DNA from: an uncultured Opitutales bacterium
GTDB lineage: Bacteria; Verrucomicrobiota; Verrucomicrobiia; Opitutales; Intestinicryptomonadaceae
Assembly (NCBI GenBank): GCA_900548275.1
Contig: URJY01000003.1
Location: 105,943 to 169,942 of the forward strand
Direction of reading: 5' to 3'
Length of the DNA stretch: 64,000 nt
The notes beneath the pieces are model-generated. The model saw only the letters and a list, made by a program, of their open reading frames with translations, had not been told where the DNA came from and ran no database searches. The position numbers and the translations under genes are program-made. Of this stretch, positions 17,163-25,602 are shown one piece after another; positions within the stretch are counted from its first letter, which is position 1, and the number at the start of each line of letters is the position of its first letter.

Positions 17163-17833
17163 ACGGTTTTTCCGACAGAAAAAATTTTGCGCTTCGAAGC
17201 CTGCTGTGCGCGGTTTTGCTGACGGCTGCGGTGTTCGCGCTGATGCCCCTTTCCGTGTCGGTTTCGAAGCGCGTCGGCGACTTGAAGCCCGAGCTTGTGC
17301 GCGTGTATGCGCGCGCCGCCGCACAGACTTCGAGTTCCGAGCGCGCTCGGGCGAATGCGCGGGCGAGTCTGCCGAGCGCGCCGAAGTTTGCCGTCGCGTC
17401 GGTTTTTTCGTCAAACGTTCCGTCGCCCGATTTTGCGTCGGTCTCCGACGGCGTGCCGTCGTTCGGCGGAACTGGCGGGGCGTCGCTCGACGCCGATTTT
17501 TTCGGCTTTTCCGACGGTATCGGCGCGGCTGCGGAAATCGAGATTTTCGCTCTCGACGCGCTCGATTCCGTTCCCCGCAGGCTCGATTCCACGAAAGTGC
17601 GTTATCCGCCGAAAATGCTCTCGCGCGGCGCGGAGGGCGAAGTGCGGCTGAACGTTGTAATCGACGAATCGGGCAATGCGCGTGTCGATTCCGTGGAGTA
17701 TGCCAGCCGTCCCGAATTTGTGGAGTGCGCCGTTGCCGCCGCTTCGAAATTCCGCTACGAACCTCCCAAAAAAAACGGAAGGGCGGTGCGGGCGAAATTC
17801 ATTCTGCCGATTCCGTTTAAAATTTTGAAATGA
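17159..17833 (+). CDS. tonB: TonB-family energy transducer
   Basis: The 224-residue protein has one N-terminal membrane anchor (about 12-32) and a periplasmic linker that is rich in Ser, Ala and Asp rather than in the usual Pro-Lys repeats. The C-terminal TonB domain covers about 145-222: KVRYPPKMLSRGAEGEVRLNVVIDESG, then FVECAVAAASKFRYEPPKKNG. It should carry energy from ExbB/ExbD to outer-membrane receptors. No TonB-dependent receptor is in the window. It overlaps both neighbours by four bases (ATGA). Confidence 0.88.
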   Translation: MNGFSDRKNFALRSLLCAVLLTAAVFALMPLSVSVSKRVGDLKPELVRVYARAAAQTSSSERARANARASLPSAPKFAVASVFSSNVPSPDFASVSDGVPSFGGTGGASLDADFFGFSDGIGAAAEIEIFALDALDSVPRRLDSTKVRYPPKMLSRGAEGEVRLNVVIDESGNARVDSVEYASRPEFVECAVAAASKFRYEPPKKNGRAVRAKFILPIPFKILK

Positions 17834-19068
17834 AAAAAAGTCTTTCCATTTTTATTTTGACGCTGCTCGGGTTGCGGCTTTGCGCCGACTCGGTGCCGTT
17901 TGCCGCCTCGCCCGTGCTCTCGCGCGGCGAGTACGAGGCGGTGAAGTCGGCTTCGGAGCAGACCGACACCGCCAAGGCTCTCGAAATTTTGCTTGAGGCT
18001 TCGCGCGGGAAAAACGCGGGCGCGGGCTTGTGGTTCAATCTCGGCAACGTGCAGATGCGCGCGGGCGACGGGGCTGCGGCTGCGCAAAGCTACGCGAAGG
18101 CGGTCGGGCTTATGCCGTCGTTTTTTGCGGCGCGGCGCAATCTGGCGTTCGCGTTGTCGGAGCAGGGGCGCGATTCGGAGGCGGCGGAGCAGATGCGTTC
18201 GGCTCTCGCGCTTTCGGGCGGTTCCGATGCGCAGATTCTGCTTTGGTTTGCGTCGAAAAGTTCGCGCGCGGCGGACTACAGCGCGGCTCTCAATTTTTGC
18301 AATCAGGCGTTGCTTTACGCGCCCGAAAATCGCGACGCGCAGTTTGCAAAGGCTTCGCTGCTTTTTCGGACGGGCTCTTTCGACGAAGCCGAACGCCTTG
18401 CCGCATTGCTTGCCGACGGTGGAAAATTCGGAGCAAAGGCGGTCAGGCTTGTCGGCGTATGCAGGGCAAAGCGCGGGGATTTCGCGGGGGCTGCCGCCGC
18501 GTTCGAGATTCTGAAAAAATCGAAAGCCGCAACCGAAGCCGACTTGGCTTTTCTGGGCGATGCGTACTTCCGTTGCGCGCTCTATGCGAAAGCCGCCGAA
18601 AACTACGCCGCGGCAAAGCGAACCGCTTCGGTCGAAAACGCGGCGTATGCAATGCTCGAGTCGGGCGATTATGCTGGTGCGGAGGCGTTGGCGGGAACGA
18701 TGTCGGAGCCGCAGTCGCGGAAGTTTGCGGGGCTTGCGAAGTTTGCCGCGGGCGATTTTGCGGCGGCGCGCGGGCTTCTCGAAGCGTACGTAGAAAAGGT
18801 CGGCGACGATTCGCGCGCGTTGTTTGCGCTCGCTGAGGCGTGCGCGGGGCTGGGCGACTTCCCCCGCGCCGAGGCGTTCTACCGCACGGCGGCGTTCGAC
18901 CCCAAGTTCGAGCTTGCCTCGCTTTACGGTTTGCTCCGCGCGGCTCTCGCAAAGAAGGACTATCTGGGCGCGTTGGAATATGCGCGTTCCGTCGAAAAAA
19001 AACAACCCTCGAAAGAGGTCTCGCTTTATGTCAAACATCTCGAATCTTTTGTTTCGCGCGCGCAATAA
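17830..19068 (+). CDS. Periplasmic TPR-repeat protein of the TonB cluster
   Basis: After a signal peptide (1-19) the 412 residues are almost all helical repeats in TPR spacing. Recognisable units are GLWFNLGNVQMRAGDGAAAAQSYAKAVGL, then FFAARRNLAFALSEQGRDSEAAEQM and further degenerate units. A TPR protein closes TonB2-type operons in other bacteria, where it supports assembly of the transduction complex. It overlaps tonB by four bases and folP by 41 bases. Confidence 0.8.
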   Translation: MKKSLSIFILTLLGLRLCADSVPFAASPVLSRGEYEAVKSASEQTDTAKALEILLEASRGKNAGAGLWFNLGNVQMRAGDGAAAAQSYAKAVGLMPSFFAARRNLAFALSEQGRDSEAAEQMRSALALSGGSDAQILLWFASKSSRAADYSAALNFCNQALLYAPENRDAQFAKASLLFRTGSFDEAERLAALLADGGKFGAKAVRLVGVCRAKRGDFAGAAAAFEILKKSKAATEADLAFLGDAYFRCALYAKAAENYAAAKRTASVENAAYAMLESGDYAGAEALAGTMSEPQSRKFAGLAKFAAGDFAAARGLLEAYVEKVGDDSRALFALAEACAGLGDFPRAEAFYRTAAFDPKFELASLYGLLRAALAKKDYLGALEYARSVEKKQPSKEVSLYVKHLESFVSRAQ

Positions 19069-19864
19069 CCTTGCGCCGCTTGTAATGGGCGTGCTGAACG
19101 TCTCGCGCGATTCCTTTTCGGACGGCGGAAAATGTCTCGACGACGCATCAGCCGTCGCGCACGCGGGCGAAATGCTGAGCGCGGGGGCGGACATAATCGA
19201 CATCGGCGCGGAATCGACGCGCCCCGACGCCGTCGCGCTCTCGGCGGAGGACGAGCTTGCGCTGCTGCTTCCGCGTCTGAAAGCGGTGAGGGCGGCTTTT
19301 GCGGACGTGCCGATTTCGGTCGATACGTACAAGGGCGAAGTCGCGCGGATTGCGCTCGAAAACGGCGCGGACATCGTAAACGACGTGCTTGTGAAAGTGG
19401 AGGGCGGGCGTTGCGCAACGGCCGCCGCCGCCGCAGAGTTCGGGTGTCCGATTGTGCTTACGCACAACAGCCGCGGAGAGTCGGGCGTCGGCGATTTCCT
19501 CGCTTCGCTCGTGCGCGGTTTGGAGGAAAAAATCGCCGCCGCCCAAGCCGAGGGCGTGCCGCGCGAAAACATCGTTCTCGACCCCGGTTTCGGCTTCGGA
19601 AAGTCGGTTGCGCAGAACTTCGAGATTATCGCAAGGCTCGGCGAACTGCGCCGCTTGGGATGTCCGATTCTGCTCGGCGTTTCGCGGAAGTCGTCGCTCG
19701 GGGCGGTCGTCGGCGGCGATATGGATTTGCGCGACGATTCCACCGCCGCAGTTTCCGCGCTTGCAACTTTTGCAAAATCGGTCGATATTCTCAGGGTTCA
19801 CAATGTGGCGAAAAACGTTGCGGCAATCAAAACCGCGTCGGAGATTTTAAAATGGACGAAATAA
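19028..19864 (+). CDS. folP: Dihydropteroate synthase
   Basis: This enzyme condenses 6-hydroxymethyl-dihydropterin diphosphate with p-aminobenzoate to make dihydropteroate, the sulfonamide target. Signatures in the 278 residues are VMGVLNVSRDSFSDGG, DIIDIGAESTRPDA, SVDTYKGEVA, DIVNDV, ENIVLDPGFGFGKS, and GVSRKSSLG. The usual MCxMH-like segment reads IVLTHNSRG. The ATG lies 41 bp inside the TPR gene, which ties folate synthesis translationally to the TonB cluster. Confidence 0.93.
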   Translation: MSNISNLLFRARNNLAPLVMGVLNVSRDSFSDGGKCLDDASAVAHAGEMLSAGADIIDIGAESTRPDAVALSAEDELALLLPRLKAVRAAFADVPISVDTYKGEVARIALENGADIVNDVLVKVEGGRCATAAAAAEFGCPIVLTHNSRGESGVGDFLASLVRGLEEKIAAAQAEGVPRENIVLDPGFGFGKSVAQNFEIIARLGELRRLGCPILLGVSRKSSLGAVVGGDMDLRDDSTAAVSALATFAKSVDILRVHNVAKNVAAIKTASEILKWTK

Positions 19865-20226
19865 AAATCGAAAACATAAGGCTCAAGGGCAAGCACGGCT
19901 GCTTCGCCGTCGAGCGCAACGAGTACAGGGATTTTGAAGTGTCGCTGCGGCTTTTCCTGCCGCTCGACAAGGCGGCGAAAACCGACGAACTTTCCGATAC
20001 GGTCGACTACCCCGCCGCCGCGGCAATTGCCGAGGGCGTGCTTGCGGGCGAGAGCGTGCGGCTCATCGAAAAGCTCGCCGACACCATTGCGGAACGACTT
20101 TTCGTGCGCTTTTCGAATCTGTGCGCGGTCGAGGTCGAGGTTGCGAAACTCGGCGTGGACGTCGGCTACGACATCGGGCGCATATCGACTAAAATCTACA
20201 GGGAACGCTCCCAGTACATCAAATGA
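19852..20226 (+). CDS. folB: Dihydroneopterin aldolase
   Basis: The 124-residue length is normal. The protein shows KGKHGCFAVERNEYRDFEVSLRL at the N-terminus, the TVDYPAAAAIAEGVL segment, the LIEKLADTIAERL helix and the closing VEVEVAKL. It cleaves dihydroneopterin to 6-hydroxymethyl-dihydropterin and glycolaldehyde. The catalytic Glu is in the expected early position (FAVERNEY). It overlaps folP by 13 bp and folK by 4 bp. Confidence 0.9.
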   Translation: MDEIKIENIRLKGKHGCFAVERNEYRDFEVSLRLFLPLDKAAKTDELSDTVDYPAAAAIAEGVLAGESVRLIEKLADTIAERLFVRFSNLCAVEVEVAKLGVDVGYDIGRISTKIYRERSQYIK

Positions 20227-20714
20227 ACAAGCCCAAAAAAATCGTCTTGGCGTTGGGCTCGAACGTCGGCAACCGACGCGAGAACCTTGTGCGCGCCGTC
20301 GCCGAAATCGAAAGCTTTGCAAACGTGATTGCGCGTTCGCATATTTACGAAACCGAGCCGTCGGGGTACGCCGACCAGCGCGATTTTCTCAACGCCGCGC
20401 TTTTGTGCGAAACGGTTTTCGAGCCGCTCGAGCTGCTCGAGTTCTGCAAAAAAGCCGAGTCGAAGCTCGGGCGAACCCCGACCTTTTCGAACGGTCCGCG
20501 CGAAATCGACATCGACATAATATTCTACGAGGGCGCGAGAATTGCCTCCGACGTGCTCGAAATTCCACATCCGCGTTGGCGGGAGCGCGATTTCGTTTTG
20601 TCGCCGCTGTTCGATATTCTCGATTCCGCCGCAGCGTCGTTCGACTTCTGCGATGCGCTTGACGATGTTCTCGCAAGCGCGCGGAAAAAATACGCGCCGT
20701 TCTCGTCTTTCTAA
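20223..20714 (+). CDS. folK: 2-amino-4-hydroxy-6-hydroxymethyldihydropteridine diphosphokinase
   Basis: The 163-residue protein matches HPPK: ALGSNVGNRRENL, IYETEPSGYADQRDFLNAALL, and GPREIDIDIIFY with the Mg-binding Asp pair, followed by PHPRWRERDFVLSPL. It transfers pyrophosphate from ATP to 6-hydroxymethyl-dihydropterin, so folB, folK and folP together give dihydropteroate. The gene order here is folP-folB-folK. Two bases separate it from rsmI. Confidence 0.94.
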   Translation: MNKPKKIVLALGSNVGNRRENLVRAVAEIESFANVIARSHIYETEPSGYADQRDFLNAALLCETVFEPLELLEFCKKAESKLGRTPTFSNGPREIDIDIIFYEGARIASDVLEIPHPRWRERDFVLSPLFDILDSAAASFDFCDALDDVLASARKKYAPFSSF

Positions 20715-20716
20715 AT

Positions 20717-21412
20717 ATGAACGACTCATTCGGAACTCTTTACGTGGTTGCAACACCCATCGGAAATATGGGCGACATCTCGGAACGCGCCGTCGAAACG
20801 CTGCGCGCCTGCGATGTCGTGGCGTGCGAGGACACGCGCGTAACGGGCAACCTTCTCAAACGTTTCGAAATCTCCAAGGAGATGTTCGTGAACGAGGATT
20901 CGCGCGAGCGCGGCGTAGCTCCCGCGCTGCTCGAAATTCTCAAGTCGGGCAGAAACGTTGCGTTGGTGAGCGACGCGGGCACTCCCTGCATAAGCGACCC
21001 CGGTTTTAGAATCGTGCGCGCCTGCCGCGCCTGCGGCGTAAAGGTCGTGCCGATTCCGGGGGCGTGCGCGTTCGCGTCGGCGTTGTGCGCTTCGGGTTTG
21101 CCGAGCGACTCCTTTCTGTTCGCGGGCTTCCTCCCCGCAAAAACTTCCGCCCGCAAAAACTTTTTCGAAAAATACAAAGACTTCGGGCATACGCTGATTT
21201 TCTACGAATCGCCGTACCGCATCGAGAAATTCGCCGACGACGCGCTCGAAGTTTTCGGCGGCGACCGCATCGTATGTTTCGCAAAGGAGATAACGAAAAT
21301 GTTCGAACGCTTCTTTGTCGGCAGGCTTTCGGATGTTGCGGCGGAGCTAAAAAAATCCTCAACAAAGGGCGAATTTGTGGTGATAGTCGCCCCCGACGGA
21401 TTCGAATTATGA
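20717..21412 (+). CDS. rsmI: 16S rRNA (cytidine1402-2'-O)-methyltransferase
   Basis: The 231-residue tetrapyrrole-methylase fold protein shows LYVVATPIGNMGDISERAVETL, CEDTRVTGNLL, ALVSDAGTPCISDPG (SAM-binding loop), IPGACAFASALCASGLPSDSFLFAGFLP and FYESPYRI, all hallmarks of RsmI. It is shorter than some homologues, lacking the small C-terminal extension. It shares the operon with the folate genes and overlaps the Ppx-like gene by four bases. Confidence 0.93.
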   Translation: MNDSFGTLYVVATPIGNMGDISERAVETLRACDVVACEDTRVTGNLLKRFEISKEMFVNEDSRERGVAPALLEILKSGRNVALVSDAGTPCISDPGFRIVRACRACGVKVVPIPGACAFASALCASGLPSDSFLFAGFLPAKTSARKNFFEKYKDFGHTLIFYESPYRIEKFADDALEVFGGDRIVCFAKEITKMFERFFVGRLSDVAAELKKSSTKGEFVVIVAPDGFEL

Positions 21413-22284
21413 AGCCCGACATCCTCGCAATCGACATCGGTTCGAACACGATAAAGTGTCTGCTCGGACGCGTCGAAAACGGCGCGGTCGTGCGTCTTTA
21501 CGAACGCACCGTCGACAGCCGCATTATGGGGCGCGGCGCGCTTGTGGCAAACGCCGCCGAGCTCGTCGCCGCCGCCGTATCGACGTTCAAAAAAGACGCG
21601 GCGCGGTTTTCCGAAAATTTTTCGTGCGTTGCCGTTGCCACTTCCGCACTGCGCGACAGCCCGAGAAAGGGCGAAATCGTATCGTACGTCGCGGCAAGAA
21701 CGGGGGTTGAAATCGACGTCATTTCGGGCGAAGCCGAGGCTCGGCTTTCGTTCTCGGGCGCGATGTCCGACCCGCTCGTGGATTCGTCGAAGCGGTGCGC
21801 GTATTTCGACTTGGGCGGCGGAAGTATGGAGGTTGTCGCGGGGTTCGGCGGAACGGTCGAGTTCGCCCGCAGCCTCGATGTCGGCGCGGTGCGCCTCACG
21901 CGCGAGTGCTCGTCGAACGCCGAATATTTCGAGCGGTCGGCGGACGCGATTTGCAGGCAGCTTGCGGATTTCCCCGAAACCGAAATCTTGGTGGGCGCGG
22001 GCGGGGCGGTCGTCGCCGCGCGTTTGATGAAGCAAAAACTCGGGCTTGGCGGCGCGGAAAATTCGCTCTCTCTTGCGGACATTCAAAAGTGCTACGGCGC
22101 CGTTGCGCCGCTTGCGCCGTCCGAGCGCGTCGAAAAATTTTCAGTTCCCGCGGGTCGCGCCGACATCCTGCCCGCGGCGTTCGCGTGCATAATCGAGCTT
22201 ATGCGCTATTTGCGCAAGACATCGCTTATCCACACATTCAACAATATGCGCTACGGACTGGTTTTGGCTGAAAGCCGAAAATAG
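21409..22284 (+). CDS. Ppx/GppA-type phosphatase (exopolyphosphatase-like)
   Basis: The 291-residue protein has the actin-like ATPase fold of exopolyphosphatase/guanosine pentaphosphatase. Seen are AIDIGSNTIKCLLG (phosphate 1 loop), ATSALRDSPRKGEIV, EAEARLSFSGA, FDLGGGSMEVV (phosphate 2 loop) and VGAGGAVVAARL. It contains only the two N-terminal domains and lacks the C-terminal HD domain of E. coli Ppx, like many short homologues. It would hydrolyse polyphosphate or pppGpp. It is the last gene of the twelve-gene overlapping operon. Confidence 0.88.
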   Translation: MKPDILAIDIGSNTIKCLLGRVENGAVVRLYERTVDSRIMGRGALVANAAELVAAAVSTFKKDAARFSENFSCVAVATSALRDSPRKGEIVSYVAARTGVEIDVISGEAEARLSFSGAMSDPLVDSSKRCAYFDLGGGSMEVVAGFGGTVEFARSLDVGAVRLTRECSSNAEYFERSADAICRQLADFPETEILVGAGGAVVAARLMKQKLGLGGAENSLSLADIQKCYGAVAPLAPSERVEKFSVPAGRADILPAAFACIIELMRYLRKTSLIHTFNNMRYGLVLAESRK

Positions 22285-22383
22285 CCGCGTTTTGCTATTG
22301 ACTTTACTTCGCCGCTTAAAAAAGGTCTCTTCCGAACGGGGAATATTTCCTCTTTGCGTACCAAATCAAAAAAAGGAACATAT

Positions 22384-23400
22384 ATGAAGAAACTGTTTTT
22401 TCTTGCGGCAGCCGTAATGGCATCTCTTGCGGCAGCCGCACCGCAGCGCGTAATTCTCGACACCGACATCGGCAACGACGTGGACGACGCCCTCGCCCTC
22501 GCAATGCTCTACGACTATCAGGCGGCGGGTAGGGCGGATGTCGCGGCGGTGCTCGTCAATAAGGATTGCAAATACTCGCCCGCATTTGTCTCGCTGATGA
22601 ACGACTACTACGGCTTCAAATTTCCAATCGGTATGATACGCGACGGTAAGGAAAAGCCCGAATACAAGTATGTCGGGAAAATCTGTCGTATGACAAACCC
22701 CGACGGAACGTATAAATATTCGCGGTCCGTCGACGCCGATTCGAATGTCGCCGATTCGGTCAAACTTGCCCGCAAGGTCTTGGCTGAAAGTGCCGACGGC
22801 GGCGTTGTGTACATCTCGATTGGTTTTTCCACAAACGTCGCGCGCCTGCTCGATTCGCCCGCCGACGACATCTCTCCGCTTTCTGGCAGGGACTTGGTCG
22901 CAAAGAAAGTGAAGTATTTTTCGGTTATGGCGGGGCAGTTCGGTGTAAATTCGAAGGCAAAAAAAATGAACCCCGAATATAATATCCGCCTCGACTTGCC
23001 GTCGGCGAAAAAGTTTGTTTCCGAGTCGCCCGTGCCGATTGTCTTCAGCGGCTTCGAAGTGGGGCAGTATATCGGATTCCCGTCGGCGGACATCGAAAAA
23101 CTTTCGCCCGACAACCCCGTGTCGATTGCCTATAAACTCTACGCGCGCGACAGACAGGGGCGTTTGTTCGACACGCGCGTCTACGACCTCACGAGCGTCC
23201 TGTACGTTTTCTCGCCCGAATTTTTCAAACTTTCCGAGGCTGGGACTGTAGTTGTGGACGACAACGCAATGACGAACTTCACCCCGAACGCAAACGGCAA
23301 ACACCGCTATATGATAATCCCCGAAAACGGCGGCGACGCGGCAATAGCAAAAGAACTTTCGGAGCGGACAGTATCGTACAAACCGAAAGCCGAAAGATAG
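22384..23400 (+). CDS. Exported nucleoside hydrolase (IunH family)
   Basis: A signal peptide (1-19) precedes VILDTDIGNDVDDALALAML, the DxDxxxDD calcium site of nucleoside hydrolases. FSGFEVG and VYDLTSVLYV stand where the family has its substrate loop and the last metal Asp; the usual HD pair is YD here. The enzyme should release free bases from ribonucleosides, or act on a related N-glycoside, outside the cytoplasm. The ATG has AAAGGAA upstream. A terminator follows, so it is a single-gene unit. Confidence 0.82.
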   Translation: MKKLFFLAAAVMASLAAAAPQRVILDTDIGNDVDDALALAMLYDYQAAGRADVAAVLVNKDCKYSPAFVSLMNDYYGFKFPIGMIRDGKEKPEYKYVGKICRMTNPDGTYKYSRSVDADSNVADSVKLARKVLAESADGGVVYISIGFSTNVARLLDSPADDISPLSGRDLVAKKVKYFSVMAGQFGVNSKAKKMNPEYNIRLDLPSAKKFVSESPVPIVFSGFEVGQYIGFPSADIEKLSPDNPVSIAYKLYARDRQGRLFDTRVYDLTSVLYVFSPEFFKLSEAGTVVVDDNAMTNFTPNANGKHRYMIIPENGGDAAIAKELSERTVSYKPKAER

Positions 23401-23418
23401 AAAACGACAACGCCAGAG

Positions 23419-23452
23419 AGCGGCAACCAAAACGGTTCGCCGCTTTTTTTTT
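23419..23452 (+). terminator. Rho-independent terminator after the nucleoside hydrolase
   Basis: AGCGGC and GCCGCT, with an inner ACC/GGT pairing, form a hairpin followed by nine T. Confidence 0.85.
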
Positions 23453-23499
23453 GTAGCCGCCGCAGACGTTGTTCCGACCGTTGGTCGAGGTTGATTCTA

Positions 23500-23536
23500 C
23501 AAAAGAAGCCCGCAACTCCAGAAGAATTGCGGGCTT
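23500..23536 (-). terminator. Terminator of the CAT tRNA gene
   Basis: On the minus strand, AAGCCCGCAA and TTGCGGGCTT form a 10-bp stem followed by CTTTT, starting a few bases after the tRNA 3' end. Confidence 0.8.
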
Positions 23537-23541
23537 TGAAA

Positions 23542-23616
<75 letters not shown>

Positions 23617-23791
23617 GATTTTTTAAAGCTACGTAATGTACGTAATGCTTCATACAAGTCAAGCTGTTTTTTGAAAATTTTGCAGCCAATATCCGCGCAT
23701 TGACAAGAACAAAGCGACTCCCACAAAATTTGCATTGCAGTCAATATTGGCTTTACAAAACGGGACGAAAGTATTTGCTAAAGAGAATTAC

Positions 23792-23864
23792 GCGGGCGTA
23801 GCTCAATTGGCAGAGCGCGAGCTTCCCAAGCTTGAGGTTATGGGTTCGACCCCCACCGCCCGCT
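23792..23864 (+). tRNA. tRNA-Gly (anticodon CCC)
   Basis: The acceptor stem GCGGGCG/CGCCCGC is perfect, the D stem is GCTC/GAGC, the anticodon loop TTCCCAA gives CCC (reads GGG) and the T loop is TTCGACC. The discriminator is T and CCA is not encoded, unlike the two neighbouring tRNA genes. Confidence 0.93.
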
Positions 23865-23870
23865 GTTTAA

Positions 23871-23906
23871 AAAGCCCGCAGCTCTATAGCGCTTGCGAGC
23901 TTTTTT
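23871..23906 (+). terminator. Terminator after tRNA-Gly
   Basis: AAAGCCCGCA pairs with TGCGAGCTTT (9 of 10), followed by more T. It starts seven bases after the tRNA. Confidence 0.65.
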
Positions 23907-24045
23907 GTTGCGGTAGATTAGGTACTTTTGAAAATATCCCTCTCTTTCAAACCGCTTACAATCGTTTGCGATTATTTGCATTTATTGTTGCCAAAACGTT
24001 CCACAATGTACCACGGCATTTATGCAAAAAAGAAAAAAAGCGCGA

Positions 24046-24243
24046 TTAGGCGATTCTTGATTTAGACAAAAGATGACATCGATATTCTTTTTGTATCATC
24101 TTTTTTAATGCCCATTGCGGACTATTGTTATTACACCATTCGGTATGCTTCGGAACTGCTCCTCTGGCTTCTTCCATACTTTGGCAGTTCCTTATTTCCA
24201 TTTCGTCTTTTAAATGTCCGAAAAACTTTCTGGCGGCGGACAA
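24046..24243 (-). pseudogene. IS3-family transposase (OrfB/integrase) C-terminal remnant
   Basis: Sixty-five residues resemble the end of the IS3 OrfB rve domain: KFFGHLKDEMEIRN, then EWCNNNSPQWALKKMIQKEYR, which is the W-NN-R/PQ-xLK-xxP-EY signature near the OrfB C-terminus. The catalytic DDE residues, OrfA and the rest of OrfB are absent. In the usual WYNN-type segment the Tyr is replaced by Cys. This is a decayed insertion sequence in the tRNA-flanked island. The stretch 23907-24045 beside it holds no gene. Confidence 0.7.
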
Positions 24244-24267
24244 AAACGCCCCAACAAAATGAACGGG

Positions 24268-24295
24268 TTGACAGATTTACCCTTATTTATATATG
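24268..24295 (+). promoter_or_regulatory. Candidate sigma-70-type promoter for the capsid-like gene
   Basis: A perfect TTGACA at 24268-24273 is followed after 16 bases by TATATG, overlapping TATATA two bases to the left. It lies about 90 bp upstream of the capsid-like start in an AT-rich leader. Confidence 0.5.
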
Positions 24296-24381
24296 GGCAA
24301 ATTTTCGAAAGTCCATTTTCGGCGCGTTAACCCGCCGACACAATTCCACAAAACACAAAACCGCAAAAAAAAGGACTAAGT

Positions 24382-25590
24382 ATGAAAAAACATATCGAGT
24401 ACTTCGCGACCCGCTTCGGCACGGGCACGGCGAAATTCGCCGCAGCCTGCGCCCGACTTGCGGAGTTCGCCGAAGACGCAATCATAGACGAAAAGGCAGT
24501 CGGCGACGAAGTCGAAAAGACGTCGGAGCTTGAAGACGCCAAGAAACAAATCGAGGAGCAGCAGAAGCGCATTTCCGAACTCGAGGCGGAAATCGCCGAC
24601 CTCAAGAAACAGCTCGAAGACTCAAAGGGCGAGACACAGACGGCACAGTCGCGCCTTGCAAAACAATTCGAAGAAAGGAAAATAACAATGGCAAAAGAAT
24701 ACAAAACCACAAAAGACCTCGCAATCGCCGACGCGGGCGCGGGATACGACATTGTCGCGGATGTCGCAGTCCGCACGCCCGAACTCGACTGGTTTCCCGC
24801 CGACCGCTCGGACGGCGACGTAGTCAAACTCACGGTTCAACAGTCGCTTCCCGAAGTCCAATTCAGGATGGCGAACGAGGGCATACCGCCCACGAAAGGC
24901 GACTACATCGAACTGACGTTCTCGGCGGCGAAACTGGCTTCGCGCCTTGTGGTCGACGCGCAGGAAATCGACAACAAAAAGCCCGAGACCAAACGGAAGT
25001 TGCTGCTCGCCGAAGAAAAGGAACACATCGCGGCTATGGCGAAGAAGATTGCAAAAACAATCTGGTACGGACGCGGCAAGGACGAAAACGACTTCCCCGG
25101 AATCGTCGCACAGATGGACAAGGGCAACGTTGTCAACGCAGGCGGCACGACGAACAAGACATCGGTTTTTGTCGTGGCATTCGACGAAGACAACGGCAAG
25201 CTCAACTGGGCAAACGGACAGACAATCCACCTCGACGAAGAATACCAAAAGACAACTGTCAACGTCACCGGCGGGGTAATGCAGGCATACACGAAATGGC
25301 TGACAGCCTCTCTCTTCCTCGAACTGAAACGTCGCAAGTCGGCTGCGCGAATCAAGAATATCGGCACGGACGAGGGCAAGGGTTTGACCGGCGACCTGCT
25401 CCGCGCGGCAATCCGCAAACTTACCGACAATAACTTCAAACCGTCGGCAATCTTTTTGAACTCGGACGCGCTCGAGCAGTACCGCAAGACGCTCATAAGC
25501 GACCTTGTCAAAGACCCCGACACTCCGACGATGTTTCAGGGGGTGCCGTTTGTCGTTACGACAAACATCGTCAACGGCGAAACCGTTTAG
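24382..25590 (+). CDS. Phage major capsid-like protein with N-terminal coiled coil
   Basis: This is a 402-residue protein in two parts. Residues 1-102 are charged; about 45-92 is a clear heptad coiled coil (KKQIEEQQKRISELEAEI), like a scaffold or delta domain. From residue 103 a tailed-phage capsid-type domain begins: IADAGAGYDIV, FRMANEGIPPTKGDYIELTF, FPGIVAQM...NVVNAGGTTNKTS and the closing MFQGVPFVVTTNIVNGE. An internal ATG at 24688 with its own ribosome site could start a 300-residue capsid product. No other phage morphogenesis gene is present. AAGGAC lies upstream of the first start. The assignment is by architecture and motif memory, not by a search. Confidence 0.7.
   Translation: MKKHIEYFATRFGTGTAKFAAACARLAEFAEDAIIDEKAVGDEVEKTSELEDAKKQIEEQQKRISELEAEIADLKKQLEDSKGETQTAQSRLAKQFEERKITMAKEYKTTKDLAIADAGAGYDIVADVAVRTPELDWFPADRSDGDVVKLTVQQSLPEVQFRMANEGIPPTKGDYIELTFSAAKLASRLVVDAQEIDNKKPETKRKLLLAEEKEHIAAMAKKIAKTIWYGRGKDENDFPGIVAQMDKGNVVNAGGTTNKTSVFVVAFDEDNGKLNWANGQTIHLDEEYQKTTVNVTGGVMQAYTKWLTASLFLELKRRKSAARIKNIGTDEGKGLTGDLLRAAIRKLTDNNFKPSAIFLNSDALEQYRKTLISDLVKDPDTPTMFQGVPFVVTTNIVNGETV
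24674..24690 (+). promoter_or_regulatory. Internal ribosome-binding site and in-frame start within the capsid-like gene
   Basis: AAAGGA at 24674-24679 is spaced eight bases from the ATG at 24688, exactly at the border between the coiled coil and the capsid domain. It could give a separate short capsid protein beside the long form. Confidence 0.5.
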
Positions 25591-25602
25591 AAAGGCTGAA
25601 TA

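Noticed and set aside
23735..24049. A 104-codon frame running through tRNA-Gly
   Set aside because: It covers the tRNA gene and its terminator and has no protein features.
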